DNA from: CAZWSE01 sp964636575
GTDB taxonomy: Bacteria > Pseudomonadota > Alphaproteobacteria > Rhodobacterales > Rhodobacteraceae
Direction of reading: 5' to 3'
Assembly (NCBI GenBank): GCA_964636575.1
Contig: CAZWSE010000064.1
Location: 1-19,856 of the forward strand
Length of the DNA stretch: 19,856 nucleotides
Within the stretch, counting starts at the first letter, position 1. Every line of letters begins with the position of its first letter. Below the pieces are notes generated by a model. The model was given only the letters and a program-made list of their open reading frames with translations, was not told where the DNA came from and did not search any database. Position numbers and translations under genes: made by a program. Positions 5,813-13,789 of the stretch are shown here, piece by piece.

Positions 5813-7988
5813 GGCGAACTACATCCTTCCCGTCGGACAAGAGATCGTCACCGCGACACAAACAATTCGCCTCCGAAACGCTAAAGACAACTGTTTTGAG
5901 GCCGTCGACGTTCATACTGGCGAGGCCAATATATATTCATTCCAGGAAGCACTGGAACTTCTTCGAAGACCTGATGTAACTCTGCCCCTAATCCATTCGC
6001 CAGACTCTGAGGCAACGGCCAAGATTCGAACCGGTGGTCTGTTCCATCGCGATCAGCTAAGCCTGAGACAGCAAGATGAACTGGATTTTCGAAAGGCGTT
6101 CTGTGTCTCTGTCGACGCGTTGGAGGCGACCGGGATCAGGTTAAAGATTGTTAACTTAGACAAACCTGAAAACCGAAAGATCATTCGGAGCTTCGCCAGC
6201 AAGATATACACGGCGGCACCGATCGCGATTGATCAAGTGCGAGGCGGAAAAGCAAAAGCCATCGCGGTGCTGCCGAAAGGGCGAACTCTACTAAAGTATG
6301 TTGAGCGCTTTCGGAGTTCTGGTCGAAATGAGATGGCACTTGCGGATCAGGATTGGCTCAAAGGCAATCGCACCTCGAGGTTCCCGCTTCGTGTCGAAGA
6401 GCTGATTTCTCAAGCAATTGATGAAGTCGCCTTGGACACTAAGGACCCACCAACATCGCAAGTTCTAAGCCGACACGAACAACTGATCGAAACTGAGAAC
6501 GAAAGACGAAAAGCGCTTGGGCTGGCGCTACTCAAGGCGGCGACTTTCAAGCCCATAAATGACCGGTTCAAGGCAATTGCTTCGACAGCTCGGGACATTG
6601 CGCGAAAGGGAAAAAAGCACGTCGCTAACAATCGTAGCCGGGGTTCAACTGATACACGCGCACTCATGATTGGAGAGTTTGTCGAAATCGATGAGTGCAA
6701 AATTTCGTTGATGGCGACCGTCAAGGAAAAGGGTCTTTGGCAATCTCTTTCAAAAGAAGAGCAGATCACGCTCGCCGAAATCGACGAATTGATACAAACA
6801 AGGCTTTGGCTAGTTGTTGTACTCGACGTCGCGACGAGGATGCCACTTGGATGGGTATTAAGCGACGTTCCATCAACAGAAGCAACATTGGCGGCCGTAA
6901 GGATGGCTACGCGCGACAAGACGCGAGAAAAGGTCTTCTACGGATGCGAGCGTGATCCGATGCCCAAAGTGGGCCTTCTCCAACTGCGTTCAGATAACGG
7001 AAGAGGGGTTCGCAACGCTAACACCAAAACAGCATTTCTGGGGCTCAATGTACAAAGTATCGATATGCGTGCTTACCACGGTGCGGATAAGCCGCACTTG
7101 GAACGAATGTTTGGGTCAATCGAGAGTATCCTTTTCCAAATGATCCACGGTTACACGGGGCGCAAGGCAGGTGCTTTGCCGGGCTATGATCCCGTTAAGA
7201 ACGGGGTCCTTGATTGTGCGGAAATCTATGGGTTGATCACTCGCTTTTTTGTCGATGAGTATCCATATCGGCGCCACTACGGCGTTAACATGATGGGTGG
7301 GCGACCCATCAAGGTCTACGAAAGAGTAAACAACACTTATGGATGTGTTGACTGTTTGCCATCTATGGACCGACGCATCGCTTTGGGTTGGAAATCCAAA
7401 GCAACCGTTACAGATGATGGTGTCAAAGCCTTTGGTCTTCCCTACACATCTACCGACCTTCAGCTGCTTCGCGACAAGATAAAGACTAAGGTGACCGTCT
7501 ACTCCGATCCTGACCTAGTGGACGAAGTAACAATCCTTGTGGAAGGTCACCCAAAACCAATTCTGGGGCGTCTCACCTGGACCGCGATGAAGGGACTGAC
7601 CATGCCAGAATTCCTAGAGTTTGCCGCATCTGTCCGAGCTGAAACTCCGGAGGAAACTACCGACTTCGAGTCACAGCGCATCCGTTCCGCACGAACGCGC
7701 TTTGAGCACATGAGGCATATGGCAATCGAGCATAAGCTTCCGCAGAGCTTCATGACCCAAGCAGCAGCGGAAGCCAAAGCCAAGGCCGTCATGACCGGCG
7801 TTCACGCCCCTATTGCACCAGCCCCAAATACAGCCATGCCGGGCTCTATAGGTTCACCTGACCCGATTGAAGGCGTTCGCAAAGTTGGCAAAGGATTTCG
7901 CCCCGAAACAAAAGCGCATCAAGACACTGGCGTCCGGCCAAAGCCGCAGAGACCCCAGAAACCGGACACGAAAGGAAAACTGTCATGA
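5805..7988 (+). CDS. tnsB: TnsB/TniA-family DDE transposase
   Basis: This 727-residue protein is the strand-transfer transposase that binds the element ends. The integrase core shows the full triad: D296 in VEIDE, D397 in RSDNGRG and E433 in KPHLERMFG, with exactly 35 residues between the last two. N-terminal helix-turn-helix regions (about 85-280) should bind the repeats at the ends, and a Mu-type beta-barrel domain follows at about 555-620. The Ala/Pro/Lys-rich tail (about 660-727) resembles the flexible TnsB tail that touches TnsC. ATG 5805 overlaps the tnsA stop by 8 bases. An upstream GTG at 5775 is open but less likely. The stop overlaps tnsC (ATGA). Confidence 0.95.
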   Translation: MIKANYILPVGQEIVTATQTIRLRNAKDNCFEAVDVHTGEANIYSFQEALELLRRPDVTLPLIHSPDSEATAKIRTGGLFHRDQLSLRQQDELDFRKAFCVSVDALEATGIRLKIVNLDKPENRKIIRSFASKIYTAAPIAIDQVRGGKAKAIAVLPKGRTLLKYVERFRSSGRNEMALADQDWLKGNRTSRFPLRVEELISQAIDEVALDTKDPPTSQVLSRHEQLIETENERRKALGLALLKAATFKPINDRFKAIASTARDIARKGKKHVANNRSRGSTDTRALMIGEFVEIDECKISLMATVKEKGLWQSLSKEEQITLAEIDELIQTRLWLVVVLDVATRMPLGWVLSDVPSTEATLAAVRMATRDKTREKVFYGCERDPMPKVGLLQLRSDNGRGVRNANTKTAFLGLNVQSIDMRAYHGADKPHLERMFGSIESILFQMIHGYTGRKAGALPGYDPVKNGVLDCAEIYGLITRFFVDEYPYRRHYGVNMMGGRPIKVYERVNNTYGCVDCLPSMDRRIALGWKSKATVTDDGVKAFGLPYTSTDLQLLRDKIKTKVTVYSDPDLVDEVTILVEGHPKPILGRLTWTAMKGLTMPEFLEFAASVRAETPEETTDFESQRIRSARTRFEHMRHMAIEHKLPQSFMTQAAAEAKAKAVMTGVHAPIAPAPNTAMPGSIGSPDPIEGVRKVGKGFRPETKAHQDTGVRPKPQRPQKPDTKGKLS

Positions 7989-8959
7989 GCTTTGTCAGGC
8001 ACGATCAAGTTGACCTTCAAAAAAATCTTTTCGCTGCACATTACGAATTCCGGCGTTCGCAAAGGCTTCGTGGTGCCTTTGAGTGGATGATTACGGATTA
8101 CTATTCGAAGGCGTTGCTGGAGCGACCATTCGAGGCCCGAGGTGTTCTGCTCACCGGTCCAACCCGGATCGGTAAAACAACGGAAACCCGTAGGATCCTA
8201 GCGGAGCTGAATGACGGCACAACCTTAATGCCAGATGGAAGACCGGCTCGAATTGCCTCTGTAACGCTCGACGGGCAAATCAGCTGGAAAGATCTAGGTA
8301 TCCACACATTGAGAACCGGACTTAGATATCCAATGGAAGAAAGGCGAAATTACAACCAACGTAATTACTGGGAAAAGGTACAGGCCCAAGCCCAAAAACA
8401 AGGCGTGTTTGGCATCCACTATGACGAATGTCAGCATATATTCACCAACAGAAAACCTGAAGCGCGCGCAATGATCCTGGATAGCTTCAAAACGCTTTTG
8501 AAGCAGCCCGACTGGCCGTTCATGTTGGTTCTTTCAGGTACCGGCAAGCTCGGGGAGCGAATTCAGGAGGAGCCACAACTTGCCCATCTCTTAAGACCGG
8601 TATCGTTTACAGAAATCAATGTTCATCGACAGGATGACCTGAACGAGCTGAACAGTTTGTGTCACGCGTACGCCGAACGCGCTGGTCATGACTTTACAGA
8701 GATCGGCACAGTTGATTTTTATCGCAGGTTTAGTCTCGCCTGCGGGAACAGCTGGGGCTTAGCTGCTGAACTAATGATTGCTGTGCTTTTGATCGCTCAT
8801 GACAAGAGCATCGACGTCTTATCTACCGCAATGTTTTGTGAGGCCTTTACTGAAAGGCTAGAGCTGCAACCTGGCTTCTCGCCATTCTCGGTCGAAGACT
8901 ACGAAGAGCTCTTTCTCGCCCAGAAGATGATCGAGCTATGGAGCAGGTCGAAAGAGTGA
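7985..8959 (+). CDS. tnsC: TnsC/TniB-family AAA+ ATPase, transposition regulator
   Basis: This 324-residue AAA+ protein has a Walker A motif GPTRIGKTT (58-66), a Walker B motif GIHYDE (D147, E148) and a sensor-1 strand LVLSGTG (182-187). TnsC/TniB polymerises on target DNA with ATP, links TniQ to the TnsA-TnsB complex and gives target immunity. The length matches TniB-type proteins and is far shorter than the 555-residue TnsC of Tn7, so long terminal extensions for TnsA/TnsD contact are missing. The ATG overlaps the tnsB TGA, and AAAGGA lies upstream. It is the last gene of the operon, followed by an intrinsic terminator. Confidence 0.93.
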   Translation: MSFVRHDQVDLQKNLFAAHYEFRRSQRLRGAFEWMITDYYSKALLERPFEARGVLLTGPTRIGKTTETRRILAELNDGTTLMPDGRPARIASVTLDGQISWKDLGIHTLRTGLRYPMEERRNYNQRNYWEKVQAQAQKQGVFGIHYDECQHIFTNRKPEARAMILDSFKTLLKQPDWPFMLVLSGTGKLGERIQEEPQLAHLLRPVSFTEINVHRQDDLNELNSLCHAYAERAGHDFTEIGTVDFYRRFSLACGNSWGLAAELMIAVLLIAHDKSIDVLSTAMFCEAFTERLELQPGFSPFSVEDYEELFLAQKMIELWSRSKE

Positions 8960-8989
8960 GCTAACCGCTTTCAAATTTCGGTGCTTCTG

Positions 8990-9015
8990 GGCCTGTGCAT
9001 TGCGCAGGCCTTTTT
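8990..9015 (+). terminator. Intrinsic terminator of the transposition operon
   Basis: GGCCTGTGC (8990-8998) pairs with GCGCAGGCC (9002-9010) around a 3-base loop, with one G-U pair, and TTTTT follows at 9011-9015. It lies 30 bases after the tnsC stop. It ends the tniQ-tnsABC transcript before the right-end repeats and shields the flanking gene. Confidence 0.9.
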
Positions 9016-9031
9016 CTTGTTGAACACCCAA

Positions 9032-9171
9032 TTTTCTGCACGCTTTTGCGCAAAACCTGCAAGCTTATGCTCCAAGGAAAGTTTGAGATCTGATTGTGGG
9101 TGTAAAATTAGTGACTTACGCGGTGTGCATTTTCGTGACGGTGAAATCTGCACTCTTATGGGATAATGACA
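9032..9171 (-). repeat. Right end of the transposon with four TnsB-like sites
   Basis: Read inward on the minus strand from 9171, the end starts TGTCATTATCC and carries four 17-bp sites in one orientation: CATAAGAGTGCAGATTT (9160-9144), CGTAAGTCACTAATTTT (9120-9104), CATAAGCTTGCAGGTTT (9069-9053) and CAAAAGCGTGCAGAAAA (9048-9032). Three share CAwAAGnnTGCAG. The inner two are 21 bp apart, two helical turns, as expected of abutting TnsB monomers. The second site is the one matched exactly in its last 11 bases on the left end. The block lies between the operon terminator and the host gene, where a Tn7-like end should be. Confidence 0.72.
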
Positions 9172-9230
9172 CCGATAATGATGCGCAAAGCCCGACCTGT
9201 CGGGGCCTCGCAACAGAAGTGACTTACCGA

Positions 9231-9258
9231 TTGATCGCTTCCGGCAATTCGGTACTAG
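9231..9258 (+). promoter_or_regulatory. Possible promoter of the downstream reductase gene
   Basis: TTGATC (9231-9236) and TACTAG (9253-9258) are separated by 16 bp and sit about 40 bp before the ATG at 9299. The match to the sigma-70 pattern is moderate. The site lies outside the putative transposon end. Confidence 0.4.
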
Positions 9259-9298
9259 TATTGTGTCGTTTTGCCGTGGAATTTGAAAGGTATTGCAC

Positions 9299-10051
9299 AT
9301 GAGGCTTGGGTTTATCGGATTGGGTAGCATCGCAAGTGCGGTTGCCACAGGCCTTGCGGGTGATGATCACCAGATTTGGGTGAGCGAACGTAGTAAGGTG
9401 AATTCAACCCAACTGTCGCAGGCTTTCATTTCCGTTTCTGTGGCCGACAATCAATCCGTGATTGATCAAAGCGAGATTGTGTTCCTGGGCACCACGGCTG
9501 AGGCTGCGCCAAAGGCATTGGGCCAGCTTAGGTTCCGCGAAGATCAGATTGTGATTTCCTTTATGGCCGACATCACGACCGACGCCGTAAAAGCCCTGAT
9601 CGCGCCGGCCCGCTTTGAGGCTATTGTCATCCCGTTTCCTTCGATTGCCGAAGGTGGATCACCTGTGTTGACGTACCCTAAATCCGAGGTGGTCGAGACA
9701 GTGTTTGGCGTGAACAATACTGTGATTTCGTTGCCTTCAGAAGAGGCGCTTGCCGACTACCTTGCCGCGCAAGCCGTGCTGTCTCCGATCCTGAAAGTCC
9801 TCGGCACAAGCGTGGACTGGTTGGCCCGCAAGACCGGAGACTATCAAAGTTCAGAGAAGTTTCTCCGTTTGTTGGTCGGAGGGTCCTTGATGGCAAAACC
9901 AATGTCTGCGGAAAACGTGTTGCCCGAGTTGATAGAAGCCCTGAATACACCCGGTGGTTTGAACCGTCAGTTCCGTGAGTTTATGGCAGACGAAGGCGTC
10001 TATGATGCAACCGAGCGTGGCCTTGGCGCTTTGGCGGATCGCCTGTCCTAG
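9299..10051 (+). CDS. Pyrroline-5-carboxylate reductase-like NADP-dependent oxidoreductase
   Basis: This 250-residue protein begins MRLGFIGLGSIASAVATGL, a Rossmann GxGxxA nucleotide-binding loop typical of the ProC family. It continues with the family's strand VFLGTTAEAAPKAL and a C-terminal all-helical part with LLVGGSLMAKP and NTPGGLNRQ, which matches the TPGG loop of ProC. ProC reduces 1-pyrroline-5-carboxylate to proline; paralogues reduce other cyclic imines or 2-keto acids. The neighbouring amino-acid oxidoreductase and racemase make a specialised imine reductase as likely as the housekeeping enzyme, so no symbol is given. GAAAGG precedes ATG 9299. Its TAG shares the tetranucleotide CTAG with the stop of the convergent oxygenase gene. 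Confidence 0.85.
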   Translation: MRLGFIGLGSIASAVATGLAGDDHQIWVSERSKVNSTQLSQAFISVSVADNQSVIDQSEIVFLGTTAEAAPKALGQLRFREDQIVISFMADITTDAVKALIAPARFEAIVIPFPSIAEGGSPVLTYPKSEVVETVFGVNNTVISLPSEEALADYLAAQAVLSPILKVLGTSVDWLARKTGDYQSSEKFLRLLVGGSLMAKPMSAENVLPELIEALNTPGGLNRQFREFMADEGVYDATERGLGALADRLS

Positions 10052-11043
10052 CTGGTGCTTTTGCCTTTGTATTGTGCAAAGCTTTTCTTGTTGCGGCCAG
10101 ATATGTGCCCGCCAGCCGTCACGGGATCATAGCGGCTGTCTGCTTGCGATACCCCAAGATCAACCGGATCGATGATCGTATCTGTGTGCGGGTCAAAGAA
10201 CACAGGAATCGAATACCGCGCCGAGGGAGACCGGTTGACGACCCTGTGAAGCGTCGATGCGAACCTATCATTGCTCCACCGCGCCATCAGATCACCAATG
10301 TTGCAGACCAGTGTTCCTTCAATTGGCGGTGCTTCGATCCAGTCGCCGGATTTGCTTTGCACCTGTAGCCCGCCGCTGTTGTCTTGCAGCAAAAGGGTCA
10401 GAACGCCGAAGTCTGTGTGCGGGGCGACGCCAAACCTTTGGTCTGCCTCGTCGCTTCGGGTTGAGGGTGGGTAATACACCAGTTGCCCGCGTGCCAATGG
10501 CTTGCTGTAGCATTCGTCGAAGAAGTTGGCTGGCTGGTCGAGCGCCACTGCCACCCCAGCCATAACCTTGCGCGCCATATCACAGACAGCGTCGTAGTAA
10601 GGCACAAGTTCCCGTTGCAGACGCGGGAAGGCTGCGGGCCATTGGTTGACTGCGACCAGCGGTTTGCCTGCCAACAGATCAGGGTCATCAGCTTCTGTTT
10701 GCCTTCCCCAAAAGAACACCTCTTTCAGGTCATGCGTTTTCGCGCCTTGCAGATGCGACATGCCTTGCGCCATCCATCCGCGTTGATCTGTGCTGACCGC
10801 CACGGTTTCCTTTTTTGCCACGGGCAAGTCAAAGAAGGCTTTTGACACTGCAAAGGCTTGTTCCATCAATGCCGGGTCTATTCCGTGCCCTGTGATGTAG
10901 AAAAACCCGTGGTCTGTGGCAGCCGCGTGGATCGCTTGTGCGACCGTTCTGATGTCAGTCCCATCCACGGCGCCGGACACATCGACTACAGGGATCATGG
11001 CAGCGTCTGTTTGCTTTGCCTTGCCAAAGTCAGATGTCGTCAT
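10048..11043 (-). CDS. 2-oxoglutarate/Fe(II)-dependent oxygenase, isopenicillin-N-synthase type
   Basis: This 331-residue protein has the IPNS-like N-terminal block (MIPVVDVSG, then HGFFYITGHGI) and the iron triad H209-x-D211 (APHTDFG) with H266 (STLHRVV). R276-x-S278 (RYSIPVFF) is the 2-oxoglutarate clamp. Family members hydroxylate or otherwise oxidise small molecules with release of succinate and carbon dioxide. It is the last gene of the leftward series and probably acts on the imported substrate or a derivative. ATG 11043 is chosen over the upstream in-frame start at 11178 because GAAGG lies just before it and the ATG overlaps the racemase stop (ATGA). The 45 extra codons would overlap the racemase. 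Confidence 0.92.
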   Translation of the reverse strand: MTTSDFGKAKQTDAAMIPVVDVSGAVDGTDIRTVAQAIHAAATDHGFFYITGHGIDPALMEQAFAVSKAFFDLPVAKKETVAVSTDQRGWMAQGMSHLQGAKTHDLKEVFFWGRQTEADDPDLLAGKPLVAVNQWPAAFPRLQRELVPYYDAVCDMARKVMAGVAVALDQPANFFDECYSKPLARGQLVYYPPSTRSDEADQRFGVAPHTDFGVLTLLLQDNSGGLQVQSKSGDWIEAPPIEGTLVCNIGDLMARWSNDRFASTLHRVVNRSPSARYSIPVFFDPHTDTIIDPVDLGVSQADSRYDPVTAGGHISGRNKKSFAQYKGKSTS

Positions 11044-11726
11044 GTCATGGCCTTCGTTTGCAGAAATGCTGGTTGGACCGCGCCTGCACATTGGGCTTCG
11101 GTGCAGGTCAGAATATCGGTGATCCCAAGCCCGGTTTGTGCGGTCAGTGCGGGTTTGTAGGGCGGCAGGTTTGTGCATTCGAGAAGGATGTGCTTGTGCG
11201 ACGGGCGCTGGGCTTTTTGCACCAGCTCAACCAATTCTTGCTCTGCTTGCTCCTGTTCCAAATCGGGCAGGTCTTGCGAAATGACCTGCCGCAGGTGCAG
11301 ATCTGGCGACAATCCGACAACGCTAGTGCGGTAGTCGGTGAAACCCCCGAAATGCAGATCGGTCAGGCTGTTTGCGTCAAAGGTGAGGATCATCAGCTCT
11401 TGCGGGTTGTAGTGGCGGCTCAAGGCCTTGAGCGCAGTCAGGGAAGAACTGATGAAGGGAACGCTTGTGCGGGCTTCCAGATGGCTCTGCCAGCTCGACA
11501 GGAACCCGCAAGAGGTCAAGATCACATCGCCGGTTGCTTGTGCCATCGCCTCTTCAAAGGGGGCGATGTCGATCAGGTCAGGCCGATTTGAAACCACTTG
11601 GCTAACGGACGCATTTGGGACCTTTAGTATTTCCAAAGCGCCTCTATAGGTCGCGGGGCAGGCAACATCCCCCGGCACCCTTGGAAAGCGGGTGTCCAGT
11701 TGCAGGACTGTGACCTTGGGCGCCAC
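11040..11726 (-). CDS. Aspartate/glutamate/hydantoin racemase-superfamily protein
   Basis: The 228-residue protein has two cysteines in the right settings for a cofactor-independent racemase: C73 in VILTSCGFL and C184 in LLECTNLPPY. They act as the two proton acceptors and donors, and each follows a hydrophobic strand of the two-lobed fold. Relatives include aspartate, glutamate and hydantoin racemases, maleate isomerase and AroM-like proteins. Beside a D-amino-acid-oxidase-like enzyme, an L/D epimerisation step is likely. The start is taken as GTG 11726, five bases past the dctM stop, with AAGGGG overlapping that stop. The same frame stays open far upstream inside dctM, which I regard as spurious. 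Confidence 0.85.
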   Translation of the reverse strand: MAPKVTVLQLDTRFPRVPGDVACPATYRGALEILKVPNASVSQVVSNRPDLIDIAPFEEAMAQATGDVILTSCGFLSSWQSHLEARTSVPFISSSLTALKALSRHYNPQELMILTFDANSLTDLHFGGFTDYRTSVVGLSPDLHLRQVISQDLPDLEQEQAEQELVELVQKAQRPSHKHILLECTNLPPYKPALTAQTGLGITDILTCTEAQCAGAVQPAFLQTKAMT

Positions 11727-11731
11727 CCCCC

Positions 11732-13033
11732 TTATTGCCGGATGTTGTTGGGCAACCACGTCGCAAGGCCGGGGAAGGCCACTAGGATCACCACCATCAG
11801 CAGCATAAGTGCTACCATCGGCAGAGCCACCTTGGAGATATATCCAATCTCGTGCCGCGTCATGCCTTGCAGGACGAACAGGTTGAACCCGATGGGCGGT
11901 GTGACCTGCGCCATTTCGACCACCACAACGATGAAGATGCCAAACCAGATCACGTCGATGCCTGCTTGGCGGATCATCGGTTCCACGATTGCCATGGTCA
12001 GCACGACGGATGAAATGCCATCCAAGAACATGCCGAGGATGATATAAAAGACAGTCAGCGCCGCGATCAGGGTGATCGGGGATAGGTTCATTTCGTCGAT
12101 CCAAGCCGCCAGTGCGCGTGGCAATCCTGTAAAGCCCATCGACAGCGACAGGAAGGCCGCCCCCATAAGGATTAGCGCGATCATTGCAGAGGTTCGTGTC
12201 GCCCCCATCAGGCTTTCGAAGAAGGTGTTGAAGGTCAAGGACCCTTGGAACAGGGCGAGCGTGAGCGACCCAAGCACCCCGACCGCCGCAGCTTCGGTTG
12301 CAGTGGCCCAGCCGAAGTACATGGACCCGATCACTGCGAAGACGAGCAGCAAGACAGGGATCAGGAACCGGCTTTCGGCCATCATAGTGCCAAAGCTCAT
12401 GCTTGGTTCGGGGGGTGGTCGTTGGCCGGGCCGTACGAAGTGCCAGACCATGATGTAGGACATGAACAGCCCGGCAAGCACGAGGCCTGGAATGATCCCC
12501 GCCATGAACAGTTTGATGATGCTTTCGTTGATCGATACGCCATAGACGATCAGGGTCAGCGATGGCGGGATCATCAGTCCGAGCGTAGCCGCCCCTGCGA
12601 GCGTCCCGATGATCATGTATTCTGGATACCCCCGTTGCCGCAGTTCGGGGATAGACATCTTGCCAACCGTGGTCAGTGTGGCTGCGGATGACCCTGACAC
12701 GGCCGCGAAGATCGTACAGCCCGCGATGTTGGTGTGCAGCAACCCACCGGGCAGCCAGCGCATCCATGGCGCTAGCCCGCGAAACATGTCTTGCGACAAT
12801 CGTGATCTGTACAGGATTTCGCCCATCCAAATGAACAAGGGCAGGGCTGTTAAGGTCCAACTGCTGGCGCCAGTCCAGATGGTTGTGATCATGGCATCGC
12901 CTGCGGGGCGGGTGGTGAACATTTCCATCCCGACCCAAGCGACCCCCATCAAGGCCAGCCCGATCCAGATGGAAGACCCGAGCAAGGCAAAGAGAACGAA
13001 TAGAAAGACAACGGTGGCGTAGGCTTCGGTCAT
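11732..13033 (-). CDS. dctM: TRAP transporter large permease subunit (DctM)
   Basis: This 433-residue integral membrane protein has about 12 hydrophobic segments and motifs typical of DctM: GSSAATLTTVGKMSIPELRQRGY, LIPPSLTLIVYG, and the late TPPIGFNLFVLQG. It is the channel-forming subunit that moves substrate inward with sodium or proton flow, after delivery by the periplasmic binding protein. I choose ATG 13033 (MTEAYATVV), which overlaps the dctQ stop (ATGA), rather than the upstream in-frame start at 13096, because the overlap is the normal TRAP arrangement. The length is standard for the family. Confidence 0.96.
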   Translation of the reverse strand: MTEAYATVVFLFVLFALLGSSIWIGLALMGVAWVGMEMFTTRPAGDAMITTIWTGASSWTLTALPLFIWMGEILYRSRLSQDMFRGLAPWMRWLPGGLLHTNIAGCTIFAAVSGSSAATLTTVGKMSIPELRQRGYPEYMIIGTLAGAATLGLMIPPSLTLIVYGVSINESIIKLFMAGIIPGLVLAGLFMSYIMVWHFVRPGQRPPPEPSMSFGTMMAESRFLIPVLLLVFAVIGSMYFGWATATEAAAVGVLGSLTLALFQGSLTFNTFFESLMGATRTSAMIALILMGAAFLSLSMGFTGLPRALAAWIDEMNLSPITLIAALTVFYIILGMFLDGISSVVLTMAIVEPMIRQAGIDVIWFGIFIVVVVEMAQVTPPIGFNLFVLQGMTRHEIGYISKVALPMVALMLLMVVILVAFPGLATWLPNNIRQ

Positions 13034-13722
13034 TCGACGGACTCCGATACAATCGGGTTCACGCCAGTGACGAGCATCCGGTACAGCGTATCCCACAGTG
13101 CAATCGCCAGAAGGATCGTCCCGATGGACATGGCAAGCTGTGGTATCCAGACCGGCGTGTAGACAAGCTCAGTGCTGCCTTGAAACGCGGTGCTGAAATC
13201 AAGCTGGAACACCGACACCATCCAAGCTGGAATTTGGTCCTGTCCTTGGGTGCGATCGTTCAGCATTTCCGAGAAGAAGTTTGCTTTTACAGCGAAACGG
13301 GCGAAGTACGTGGCAATGATAGCAGCGCCGAAGACGGCAAACACATCAAGCCAGCGCTTCAGAAAATCGGTTGAGTTCAGGATGATTGATACTCTGATAT
13401 GTGCGCCACGGGTCATCGCATGAGACAAAGCGAAGAACGAGGTCGCGGCCATTGCGTAGCCTGCAAATTCGGTCGTTCCTGGCACCGCGATACTTGTCCA
13501 ACGCGCGACCATTCCAACCACAATCAGCCCCAGAATGGTGCACATAAAGAACGCAGCGATTGCGCCACTGGCGACATAGACCCCGTCAAGCACACGCCAC
13601 AAGGGGCGTAGCAGCCGTTCGATCCTTGGACCTGCAAACAGACAGATGATGCCGAACAAAGTGGGGAGAACAAAGAGCCACGCCCAAAGGGGCAGACCCA
13701 TGACGGGCGACCAATCGCGCAT
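13030..13722 (-). CDS. dctQ: TRAP transporter small permease subunit (DctQ)
   Basis: This 230-residue protein has five probable membrane spans, the last four being the usual DctQ set. The stretch TTEFAGYAMAATSFFALSHAMTRGAHIRVSI is diagnostic: it carries the conserved Glu in the membrane and the G-x-H-I-R-V loop. It is longer than the common 160-200 residues because of an N-terminal hydrophobic segment (about 10-30) and a longer loop between spans 4 and 5. DctQ partners DctM in the inner membrane. AAGAAAG lies before ATG 13722. A strong stem-loop sits between this gene and dctP. Confidence 0.93.
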   Translation of the reverse strand: MRDWSPVMGLPLWAWLFVLPTLFGIICLFAGPRIERLLRPLWRVLDGVYVASGAIAAFFMCTILGLIVVGMVARWTSIAVPGTTEFAGYAMAATSFFALSHAMTRGAHIRVSIILNSTDFLKRWLDVFAVFGAAIIATYFARFAVKANFFSEMLNDRTQGQDQIPAWMVSVFQLDFSTAFQGSTELVYTPVWIPQLAMSIGTILLAIALWDTLYRMLVTGVNPIVSESVE

Positions 13723-13747
13723 GGTAGGGCTTTCTTGTAAGGGAATG

Positions 13748-13777
13748 CGGGCCAGCCTGATACGTTAGGCTGGCCCG
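13748..13777 (-). promoter_or_regulatory. Stem-loop between dctP and dctQ, probable mRNA-level control
   Basis: CGGGCCAGCCT (13748-13758) and AGGCTGGCCCG (13767-13777) form an 11-bp perfect stem with an 8-base loop. No T-run follows on the minus strand, so it is unlikely to be a full terminator. A stem in this place would protect the dctP message or thin out transcription into the permease genes, keeping the binding protein in excess. Confidence 0.75.
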
Positions 13778-13789
13778 TACTTTAAGGGC

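Larger units (their letters stand above)
222..9171 (+). mobile_element. Tn7-like transposon, tniQ-tnsA-tnsB-tnsC type, with small cargo
   Basis: The four core proteins of a Tn7-like element are adjacent and overlapping at 3195-8959. Similar terminal repeats lie on both sides: TCACTAATTTT at 250-260 and its inverse AAAATTAGTGA at 9104-9114. The right terminus, read inward, starts TGTCATTATCCC. The left starts TGTCCCA. TGT is the usual terminus of Tn7/Tn5053-family elements. Cargo occupies 297-2445, at the end away from the transposition operon. I found no direct 5-bp duplication: GGGAG precedes 222 and CCGAT follows 9171. The boundaries could therefore be off, or one end may have rearranged. 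No TnsE, Cas or second TniQ gene is present. Element identity is well supported; the exact ends are not. Confidence 0.75.

Noticed and set aside
8971..9348. Open frames on both strands between tnsC and the reductase gene
   Set aside because: They cover the terminator and the right-end repeats and show no ribosome site or motif.
11727..13052. Long minus-strand frame continuous with the racemase gene, about 440 codons over dctM
   Set aside because: It overlaps dctM in another frame on the same strand, is rich in Arg/His/Asp as expected for out-of-frame GC-rich coding, and has no domain. Only the part after GTG 11726 looks like a protein.
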